A stretch of 36,090 nucleotides of DNA from positions 1 to 36,090 of the IMG/VR virus record IMGVR_UViG_3300045931_000399; one strand, 5' to 3'. Below the pieces are notes generated by a model. That model was not told the DNA's origin. It saw only the letters and a program-made list of their open reading frames with translations, and searched no databases. Source of the stretch: a virus. The translations under genes and the position numbers were made by a program. Positions 30,684 through 36,090 of this stretch are shown here, in pieces (position 1 is the stretch's first letter; each line of letters opens with the position of its first letter).

Positions 30684-31361
30684 ATGGCTTCAGCCCCACC
30701 CGCGTTTCCCTTCTACGCCCAGGACTTTTACATGGGCACCTTGAGCTTCAACAACGAGCTCGTGGGCGCCTATGTTCGCCTGTTGATTACGCAATGGCTG
30801 AGCGGCGGAATCCCCGATAACGAGGCAAATATCGCCCAAACAATGCTCGTTAATCGCCGATCTTTCCGCCGTATATGGTCGAAGTTGCGTTCCAAATTTG
30901 TCCTGGGATCGGATGGCCTCTGGCGCAACGTGCGGCTGGAAGAGGTGCGCCAGAAGCAGCGCGAATACAACGCCTTACAAGCGGAGAAGGGCGCCAAGGG
31001 TGGGCGACGGAAGGCGCAGAACCGTCTAGCCGGGGCTAGCTCCCGGCTACAGCCGAAACGTAGCCTTTCATCTTCATCTTCATCTTCATCTTCTTCAGAA
31101 GATCTTAAAAACGCGGCTGCGCCGCGTGCTCACCCTGTGGAAAAGTCACGCCGGCCCAAAGGACGCCCCAAGGTGTCCGTGTTGGCAGCCATGATCTGCG
31201 AAGAAATCTTCCCGATGGGTTTCATGTCAATCGCTGACCAGGCTGATGCGGCAAAAGCGCGTGCGGCCAAACTCGGACTGCCCTACGATAGCCGGTCCAT
31301 CGCCAACGCTTTAGCATCGGCGCAGGCGCAAGTCGCCAAAGGCCTCCGGTATGACAGTTGA
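30684..31361 (+). CDS. DUF1376-type replication protein
   Basis: A 225-aa protein. Residues 5-85 are DUF1376: PAFPFYAQDFYMGTLSFNNELVGAYVRLLITQWLSGGIPDN...RIWSKLRSKFVLGSDGLWRNVRLEEVR. Proteins of this family begin phage replication operons and have a primosome-like winged-helix part. A linker (about 105-150) holds a run of ten Ser encoded by repeated TTCATC. The C-terminal part (about 160-225) is helical and basic. No separate helicase loader is visible nearby. Confidence 0.8.
   Translation: MASAPPAFPFYAQDFYMGTLSFNNELVGAYVRLLITQWLSGGIPDNEANIAQTMLVNRRSFRRIWSKLRSKFVLGSDGLWRNVRLEEVRQKQREYNALQAEKGAKGGRRKAQNRLAGASSRLQPKRSLSSSSSSSSSSEDLKNAAAPRAHPVEKSRRPKGRPKVSVLAAMICEEIFPMGFMSIADQADAAKARAAKLGLPYDSRSIANALASAQAQVAKGLRYDS
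31027..31049 (+). repeat. Inverted repeat in replication gene
   Basis: TAGCCGGG and CCCGGCTA (8-bp perfect arms) flank a 7-nt centre GCTAGCT, just upstream of the TTCATC tract. Could form a stem; within coding DNA. Confidence 0.55.
31067..31096 (+). repeat. Hexanucleotide TTCATC tract coding a Ser run
   Basis: Four perfect TTCATC units (31067-31090) and one TTCTTC, coding ten consecutive Ser in the linker of the replication protein. Slippage by whole units would alter linker length without breaking the frame. Confidence 0.8.
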
Positions 31362-31647
31362 CTGGTTCCTCTCGCGCGTCGGCGTCCGCTGCGGCGGCTG
31401 CAACCAGCGTATTGCGGCGGCCTCGCCCATGCGGCGCCTGCGCAGCGGCGGCTTGCGTTGCGCGCCGTGCACCAAGGCGCTGCTCGGCGAAGCGCCGCCC
31501 GAGTTCATTCTGGTCGACGCACCGCTGCCGTTCCCGAAACCAAACGGCAACAGCACTGAGCAGCCGCTGCAACCGTTCGTCAATCTGTTTCGTGAACGGC
31601 TGCTCGGGTATCCCGACGTGAAGAAGCGCGCGGGAGGCGACCGGTGA
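31351..31647 (+). CDS. Zinc-binding phage protein
   Basis: A 98-aa protein with CGGC (14-17) and CAPC (37-40) pairs, a likely zinc ribbon: VRCGGCNQRIAAASPMRRLRSGGLRCAPCTKALLG. The rest is Pro-rich. It overlaps the stop of the replication gene by 11 nt. Several small zinc proteins occur in this early operon; their role is unknown. Confidence 0.65.
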   Translation: MTVDWFLSRVGVRCGGCNQRIAAASPMRRLRSGGLRCAPCTKALLGEAPPEFILVDAPLPFPKPNGNSTEQPLQPFVNLFRERLLGYPDVKKRAGGDR

Positions 31648-31799
31648 CGGATCGCCAGGAACGCGCCCTCGAGCTGATGGATCAAGGCGCGGAGGCGATC
31701 TTCATGGCGCTCTTGGCCGTGGCGTGTGTGCTGCTGTCCCCGCTGATCCTGATTGGCTGGCTCGTGGGGAAGACATCAGACGACGGAGGCGATTCGTGA
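31644..31799 (+). CDS. 51-aa single-TM protein
   Basis: Starts at GTG 31644 in the GTGA overlap. TDRQERALELMDQGAEAIFMALLAVACVLLSPLILIGWLVGKTSDDGGDS has one TM helix at about 19-42 and an acidic end. Ends overlapping the next GTG by four bases. Probably a real coupled gene; function unknown. Confidence 0.55.
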   Translation: MTDRQERALELMDQGAEAIFMALLAVACVLLSPLILIGWLVGKTSDDGGDS

Positions 31800-32170
31800 A
31801 GGCGACCTGGCGGGCGCAGCCGCGGCTCTTTGCCATGGCGAAGTGTGACCTGCCGCCGCCGCGCCCGATTGAGCAGCAGCTCGAGGCCGCGCAGTTGCCG
31901 CCGGCGGATCCCGAGTTCGCATTTGCGCCGGGCCGCAAGTGGGCATTTGACTTCGCGTGGCCGCCGTGGAAAATCGCGCTCGAGATTGAAGGCGGCACAT
32001 GGGTGCGTGGCCGCCATAATTCGCCGCTCGGCTACGAAGAGGACTGCCGCAAGTACAACCGCGCCGCGGTCCTGGGTTGGCTGGTGATTCGGGCGACGCC
32101 GGCGATGGTGCGGCGCGGCCAGGTGCTCGGCGAGCTGCGCGCCGCCTTTGCTGCGCGCGGACTGGAGTGA
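31796..32170 (+). CDS. PD-(D/E)XK nuclease, phage resolvase-like
   Basis: A 124-aa protein from GTG 31796 with GGAGGC upstream. FAFAPGRKWAFDFAWPPWKIALEIEGGTWVRGRH...YEEDCRKYNRAAVLGWLVIRAT is the pattern of small phage endonucleases of the VRR-NUC/restriction-like fold: Asp52 (FDFAWP), Glu63-x-Glu65 (ALEIEGG) and the following Lys/Tyr-rich helix. Likely a structure-specific nuclease or Holliday junction resolvase in recombination-dependent replication. Confidence 0.82.
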   Translation: MKATWRAQPRLFAMAKCDLPPPRPIEQQLEAAQLPPADPEFAFAPGRKWAFDFAWPPWKIALEIEGGTWVRGRHNSPLGYEEDCRKYNRAAVLGWLVIRATPAMVRRGQVLGELRAAFAARGLE

Positions 32171-32172
32171 CG

Positions 32173-32436
32173 ATGCGGAAGCTGCACGTCGTGCGGATGG
32201 ACCCGCCCGAGCTCGGAACGTGTCATGCACCAGGGTGCGAGCGTCGCATCGAGTGGGTCAAGACGGTCGCCGGGGACAAGTGGCTGCCGGTGAATGCGCC
32301 GCTCACCGCGCTGGCGACCTACGCGCGGCAGGACGACCTGCCGCGGGTGACCGTGATTGATGCGGCGACGAATCATTTCACGACGTGCGTCGCCGCCGCG
32401 GTCGTCGCGCCGCTCGGGCATCGGAGGCCGGCGTGA
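32173..32436 (+). CDS. Small zinc-site phage protein (DPPELGTCHAPGC)
   Basis: An 87-aa protein: CHAPGCERRIEWVKTVAGDKWLPVNAPLTAL resembles the recurring phage family with a Cys-x-x-x-x-Cys near the N-terminus and K-x-x-PVN. The Cys pair (GTCHAPGCER) and His/Cys later (FTTC) may bind zinc. Start ATG with weak GGAGTG upstream. Function unknown. Confidence 0.65.
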   Translation: MRKLHVVRMDPPELGTCHAPGCERRIEWVKTVAGDKWLPVNAPLTALATYARQDDLPRVTVIDAATNHFTTCVAAAVVAPLGHRRPA

Positions 32437-34319
32437 AACCGGCACACGCGATCGCCGCGGCGCTGCTGCTGCTCGTGCTGATCCTGCTGCTCGTGGTACT
32501 GCTGCGGCCGGATCTCTTCGACGTCGCGACCTGCGGCGGCGCGCGTCCGAACCTCGTCGCGACGAATGACCAGCCCACGATTGCCGCCTGCCTGGCGATC
32601 GCCGAGGACGGCGACACGATCTCGATTGGCCCGGGCACGACGACGGTCAACATGCTCACCATTCCCGCCGGCCTCAGCGTCACGCTCGCCGGCGCCGGCG
32701 TCGACCGGACGATCTGGGTCGATGGCTCGGGCGCCGCCGCCGGCGTCGATGTGCTGCTGACGCCCGGGCAGTTCGTGCGCATTACCGGCGTCACGATGGA
32801 CGCCGCCATGATTGGCAACAAGAGCGGCACGGGCAGCATGCTCTCGATCCGCACCGAGCCCAACCCGAGCGGCCAGCCCTCGCGCATCTTCGACGACGCC
32901 TTTCGCCTCGACAGCTTCCGCATCGTCAACATCAAGCAGTGGGGCGTGCTGATGAACTGGTACGGCAACCTCGTGAGCGGATTGATTGACAGCGGGCGCG
33001 TCGAGTGTCCCTCGACGACGGGCGCGTGCCAGGCGTTTCGCCTGCGCGCGAGCGGCACGCAGGACCTCGACGTGTGGGTGCACGGCTGGGACCACAACGA
33101 TGCGCGCATGGTCGTCGTCGAGGACGTCGAGTTCTTCTACAACGCGCAGCAGGATGGCGGGATCGAGGGCTACGGCGGCGCGCGCTACGAGCTGCGCTTC
33201 TCGCGGCTCCACGGCGTCACGCAGGGTCATCATGGGTTCGATAGCGGCAACTATGCGGGCACGATGGCGTTTCGCATTTACGCGAACGCCTTCGACACGG
33301 TCGGCTGCACCGGCTGCAGCGGCAGCGAGCGCAAGCATCATTTTCGCAGCGGCGTCGGGGTCATCTGGGGCAACACCTACGCGCCCGAAGGGCACAAGGG
33401 TGCGATGGCGGTCGTGAACTACCGATCGAATCCCGCGCTCAATTACGGATCGTTCGAAGCGCTCGGCTGCGCGGTGCCGCCCGAGAAGTGTCACTGTGAC
33501 GGCACGCGCGCGCTTGACGGCAACTCGGCGCTGGCGACGACGGGCAGCGGCTATCCCTGCCGCGACCAGATTGGCTGGCTGTTCACGAACAAACCCGACG
33601 GCGTGGCGACGTTCCTCGGCCTCTACGGGTTCCTCAATCGCCAGGGCACCACGCGTGTCGCGCTGCAAGCCGATAGCGGTGGGCACAATCCGGCCGACCT
33701 GCAAGCCAATCGCGAGTTCTACAACGAAGGCGACGGCGTCGGCGTCGGGCCGCTGGCGCTGCGGCCCATCACCTGCACGCCGCGGCGCGCCTGGTGGGCG
33801 ACCGACGAGGGCGGTTGGAACAGCGGCACCAATGTGCTCTATACCGGGCAGGGCGTCTTGTCCGTGTGCACCGATGCGGGCCTGTGGCGGGAGCGCGCGT
33901 ATGTGCCGCAGCGCTATCCGCACCATCTGCGCACGACCGACCCGCCCGATCCGCCGGACCCGCCCGAGCCCGAGGGCATCGTCGACCCGACGGCCGTCGG
34001 CTTCCTCTGTCCCGACCACGCCACCGACGACGGACACGAGGTCGATATTCTCGACGACGATGACGACGTGGTGGCGACCATTGACGGCGGCGACCCGAGT
34101 GCGGGCGAAGGTGGTGCGGTGCGGATTCCGATTGATGTCAGTCGCCTTGAGCCTGGCCGCTATCGCTTCGTGGTGCGCGCGAAAACGCAAACGCGCGAAT
34201 CGGCCAACTCGCCACCGTCGGCACTGTGGTCACGTAGCGATCCGACCCCGCCCGATCCGCCGATGCCCGTCGCCCCGGCCGCGCCGTCAACGCCAGTGCC
34301 CTTAAGCACGGTTCGCTGA
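32433..34319 (+). CDS. Membrane-anchored right-handed beta-helix protein
   Basis: A 628-aa protein from GTG 32433 (GTGA overlap). Residues 5-30 are a hydrophobic signal-anchor (HAIAAALLLLVLILLLVVLL). About 35-440 are a parallel beta-helix pattern: repeated turns such as GDTISIGPGTTTVNMLTIPAGLSVTLAGAGVDRTIWVDG, ITGVTMDAAMIG, SGRVECPSTTG, VVEDVEFFYNAQQDGGIEGYGGARYELRFSRLHGVTQGHHGFDSGN. Several Cys pairs may form disulfides outside the membrane. A Pro-rich hinge (DPPDPPDPPEP) near 507 leads to a Fn3-like domain. Beta-helix proteins are often glycan-binding or -cleaving, but no catalytic residues can be asserted. Its place among early/accessory genes instead of tail genes suggests a host-surface function. 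Confidence 0.75.
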   Translation: MKPAHAIAAALLLLVLILLLVVLLRPDLFDVATCGGARPNLVATNDQPTIAACLAIAEDGDTISIGPGTTTVNMLTIPAGLSVTLAGAGVDRTIWVDGSGAAAGVDVLLTPGQFVRITGVTMDAAMIGNKSGTGSMLSIRTEPNPSGQPSRIFDDAFRLDSFRIVNIKQWGVLMNWYGNLVSGLIDSGRVECPSTTGACQAFRLRASGTQDLDVWVHGWDHNDARMVVVEDVEFFYNAQQDGGIEGYGGARYELRFSRLHGVTQGHHGFDSGNYAGTMAFRIYANAFDTVGCTGCSGSERKHHFRSGVGVIWGNTYAPEGHKGAMAVVNYRSNPALNYGSFEALGCAVPPEKCHCDGTRALDGNSALATTGSGYPCRDQIGWLFTNKPDGVATFLGLYGFLNRQGTTRVALQADSGGHNPADLQANREFYNEGDGVGVGPLALRPITCTPRRAWWATDEGGWNSGTNVLYTGQGVLSVCTDAGLWRERAYVPQRYPHHLRTTDPPDPPDPPEPEGIVDPTAVGFLCPDHATDDGHEVDILDDDDDVVATIDGGDPSAGEGGAVRIPIDVSRLEPGRYRFVVRAKTQTRESANSPPSALWSRSDPTPPDPPMPVAPAAPSTPVPLSTVR

Positions 34320-34331
34320 ACTGGAGGAGTC

Positions 34332-34535
34332 ATGCCCACGTACCTGCACACCGAGGTGACCGACGAGTACCTGCAAGGGTTGATTGCGGCCTATCGGGAG
34401 GGCTACGCCACCGTCGACCAGAACGTCGAAGACGGCGACCAACCCATCATCGAACAGCTCGAAGCCAACAAGATTCTGACGCAGCTCGGCGCGCGCGAGC
34501 TCGGGGTCACCGACGCGCACGCGCAGGCGGAGTGA
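34332..34535 (+). CDS. Short hypothetical protein
   Basis: A 67-aa protein with GGAGG upstream (PTYLHTEVTDEYLQGLIAAYREGYATVDQNVEDGDQPIIEQLEANKILTQLGARELG). Helical and acidic, unknown family. The stop overlaps the next ATG. Confidence 0.6.
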   Translation: MPTYLHTEVTDEYLQGLIAAYREGYATVDQNVEDGDQPIIEQLEANKILTQLGARELGVTDAHAQAE

Positions 34536-34792
34536 TGCCCCAGACGACCCTGACACTGATCGAGGCGGCGATGTCGATCGCCGCGCGCGAAACGTTCGAG
34601 AGCATGCATCGCATTCGCGAACGGCTGCTCGAGATCGGCATCCTCGATGAGCGTCTCAGCAAAGAGCTCGAGACGCTGGCGCAGATCGCCGCCGCCCTCG
34701 CCACGATGGCAAAGGATGTCTCGACCCCGGCTTCGCACGAGGCGACGATCGTCCCGTGGGTGCCCCCGACGATCCCCTCGGAGGTGAACTGA
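34535..34792 (+). CDS. Helical hypothetical protein
   Basis: An 85-aa protein in overlapping TGATG context on both sides. Amphipathic helix SIAARETFESMHRIRERLLEIGILDERLSKELETLAQIAAALATMA, then a disordered Pro-rich tail. No recognised domain. Confidence 0.6.
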   Translation: MPQTTLTLIEAAMSIAARETFESMHRIRERLLEIGILDERLSKELETLAQIAAALATMAKDVSTPASHEATIVPWVPPTIPSEVN

Positions 34793-34968
34793 TGGATCTG
34801 ATCACGCTCATCGTCACGCTCGTCGTCATCGGGTTCGTGCTCTGGATCCTCGTCACGTACGTGCCGATGCCCGACCCGTACCGCAAGGTGCTCATCGCGA
34901 TCGTCATCCTGCTCGTCGTGCTCTGGCTGCTGCGCGTGACGGGCCTGTTCGTGTCGCCGCGGCTCTGA
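34792..34968 (+). CDS. Thivi_2564-like small membrane protein
   Basis: A 58-aa protein with two TM helices (LITLIVTLVVIGFVLWILV and KVLIAIVILLVVLWLLRVTG) and the hinge YVPMPDPYRK between them. Pattern matches the Thivi_2564 family of tiny two-TM proteins (x-x-P-M-D-x-x-x-K) found in phages and bacteria. Could act as a holin by topology; this is inference. Confidence 0.7.
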   Translation: MDLITLIVTLVVIGFVLWILVTYVPMPDPYRKVLIAIVILLVVLWLLRVTGLFVSPRL

Positions 34969-34981
34969 AGAGGAACACCTG

Positions 34982-35383
34982 ATGTCATCACCGCTGACGA
35001 TTCACACCACCCTCGCCTACGAGACCATCGACTGCTACAAGTGCGGCGTCACGTTTGCCGTGGCGGCCTCCCTGCGGGCGAATTGGGTCCGCGACAAGAC
35101 GCAGTTCTTCTGCCCGAACGGCCACAGCCAGAGCTACGCCGAAAACGAAGCCGACCGCTTGCGGAAGCAGCTCACGACGGCGACGGCGGAGGTCGATCGG
35201 CAACGACAACTGCGCATCAAAGCCGAGCAGCGCATGAGCGCCCAGATCGCGGTCAACACGAAACTCCGCAAGCGCATGAACGCCGGCGTGTGTCCCCATT
35301 GCCACCGCACCGTCAGCCAGATGGCGCGCCACATCAAAAGCAAACATCCCGAAGTGCACACGACGCCGCCAAGGTTGGTGTGA
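34982..35383 (+). CDS. Double zinc-finger phage protein
   Basis: A 133-aa protein. First zinc site: Cys18, Cys21 (DCYKCG), Cys44, His48 (FFCPNGHSQ). Middle: coiled coil 55-98. Second: C2H2-like Cys104, Cys107, His117, His122 (CPHCHRTVSQMARHIKSKH). This two-finger layout is a recurring phage protein that probably binds nucleic acid; its exact role is unknown. The stop overlaps the next start (TGATG). Confidence 0.75.
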   Translation: MSSPLTIHTTLAYETIDCYKCGVTFAVAASLRANWVRDKTQFFCPNGHSQSYAENEADRLRKQLTTATAEVDRQRQLRIKAEQRMSAQIAVNTKLRKRMNAGVCPHCHRTVSQMARHIKSKHPEVHTTPPRLV

Positions 35384-35604
35384 TGTCTGATCGTGTCTAC
35401 GTGATCTGGTCCTTCGAACACGATGCCTGGTGGAAGCCCCATCGTCTCGGCTACACCCTCGAGATCGAGGAGGCTGGGCACTACTCAGCAGATGAGGCCA
35501 ACGAGATCGTGGATAACGCGAATCGCTTCCAACCGCATGAGTACGAGCGCGCCATCTTGCTCGAGGATGCGCGCAAGGTTGGACCGCCGATCAAGGACGC
35601 CTGA
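35383..35604 (+). CDS. WSFEHDAWW-family phage protein
   Basis: A 73-aa protein: SDRVYVIWSFEHDAWWKPHRLGYTLEIEEAGHYSADEANEIVDNANRFQPHEYERAILLEDA. It shares VIWSFEHDAWW, GY, AG.Y, ANEIV.NANR with 24198-24503 on the other strand, but lacks the zinc ribbon. Starts in the previous stop and overlaps the HNH start by one base. Confidence 0.7.
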   Translation: MSDRVYVIWSFEHDAWWKPHRLGYTLEIEEAGHYSADEANEIVDNANRFQPHEYERAILLEDARKVGPPIKDA

Positions 35605-36020
35605 TGCCAACCGCTGCACTGCCGTTCTGTCCTGTGCCTGGTTGTTCGCAGCGCAGTCGGGGTCCATGCCCGCAACATCGCGCCGCGCAGCAGCAGCAGT
35701 TCGATGCGCGGCGTGGGACCACTGATGCACGCGGCTACACGCGTCGATGGAAGCGGTTCCGACAGGCCTTCTTCACCATGCTGATCGCCCGGCACATCAT
35801 CCCCATGTGTGGCGCGCGGCTCTCTGGCGTGCCGAGTGCACGGAGTGGATGTGCGATGCAACACCGCATGACGTTTGACGACTTGCATCTCGACCACGAC
35901 CCGCCGCTCGAGGACTGGGAGCGCAGCCATCCCGAGCGTGTGTGTGACCCGCAGCGCGTCGGGTTCCTCTGTGCGTCGTGTCACAGCGTCAAGACGCGGC
36001 AGGAGATGATTCATGCCTAG
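35604..36020 (+). CDS. HNH endonuclease
   Basis: A 138-aa protein. N-terminal CPVPGC and CPQH (22-25) give a zinc site typical for terminase-associated HNH proteins; DARGYTRRWKRFRQAFF is the helical block that precedes the nuclease. The HNH motif is LHLDHDPPL (His98) and VGFLCASCHSVKT (Cys123, Cys126, His127). HNH genes of this kind lie just upstream of terS/terL and are needed for DNA packaging in several phages. Its position at the right edge, facing the terminase cluster at the left edge, is the main evidence that the window is circularly permuted. Confidence 0.9.
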   Translation: MPTAALPFCPVPGCSQRSRGPCPQHRAAQQQQFDARRGTTDARGYTRRWKRFRQAFFTMLIARHIIPMCGARLSGVPSARSGCAMQHRMTFDDLHLDHDPPLEDWERSHPERVCDPQRVGFLCASCHSVKTRQEMIHA

Positions 36021-36090
36021 TCGTCGAGACGTGATGCAGGGATCGGGCAGGGGGGGAGGGTCTGCACAGATGATCGCGACCCGTGGCGAC
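36013..36090 (+). other. Short tail of the window, possible cos/pac region
   Basis: A G-rich stretch (GGGCAGGGGGGGAGGG near 36044) follows the HNH stop, and a reading frame from 36013 (PSRRDVMQGSGRGGGSAQ) runs off the end. If the window is circular, it would end 13 bases into the left edge at TGA. Between HNH and terS genes the packaging site is usually found, so cos or pac may lie here or near 1-36, but no overhang can be read. Confidence 0.25.

Noticed and set aside
32373-34190. 605-aa open frame on the - strand opposite the beta-helix gene
   Set aside because: Shadow of high-GC coding; Arg/Ala/His-rich translation with no domains, opposite a gene with signal-anchor and clear overlap to its neighbour.

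Overview
The window reads as one complete temperate siphovirus (HK97-like, Caudoviricetes), or the same phage carried as a prophage, in a high-GC bacterium. The host cannot be fixed from sequence alone. A gene-transfer-agent-like tail chaperone and several small conserved phage proteins would fit Proteobacteria or Acidobacteriota. Gene order is that of a circularly permuted genome. The HNH gene that usually sits just upstream of terminase lies at the right edge (35604-36020), and the ParB-methyltransferase/TerS/TerL cluster starts at the left edge. I therefore infer that the ends are adjacent in the real genome.

Layout. (1) 37-3580, + strand: ParB-like/DNA methyltransferase fusion, small and large terminase, small ribbon-helix-helix-like protein. 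(2) 3641-10962, + strand: fused prohead protease-major capsid protein, portal, a collagen-like protein, head-tail connector genes, tail tube, and a tail assembly chaperone pair linked by a clear -1 frameshift site (AAACCCT, 10597-10603). (3) 10963-20742, + strand: tape measure, distal tail/hub proteins, fibre proteins and three small proteins, two of them membrane proteins. (4) 20748-28096, mostly - strand: lysogeny region with small accessory genes, a tyrosine integrase, a short Cro/CI-type repressor and an inserted + strand pair (21558-22467). (5) 28269-36020, + strand: early region with Cro-like and excisionase-like HTH proteins, RecT/Bet annealase, two PD-(D/E)XK-type nucleases, a DUF1376-type replication protein, zinc-binding small proteins, a membrane-anchored beta-helix protein, a small two-TM membrane protein and HNH.

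The most unusual part is 22.4-25.2 kb. It holds two diverged copies (about 84% identical by eye) of a roughly 140-bp block. Each contains the 3' part of a tRNA gene (probably tRNA-Val, anticodon CAC) followed by a pair of GGTACC hexamers one helical turn apart and the motif ACTTTCGCC. A third copy lacks the tRNA part and is joined instead to the ribosome-binding site of a small gene. Nearby lie a free-standing ORF matching only the N-terminal domain of the phage integrase and a 20-nt copy of the integrase 3' end. I read this as stacked attachment sites and integration scars with small gene cassettes between them. The intact integrase (25989-27122) lacks the usual first catalytic Arg and has Lys in place of the box II His.

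Other points: two long near-perfect palindromes (30 and 32 nt, 2-nt loops) inside the methyltransferase gene; a predicted early promoter overlapped by an operator-like inverted repeat with a nearly leaderless cro; and no recognisable endolysin anywhere in the window.
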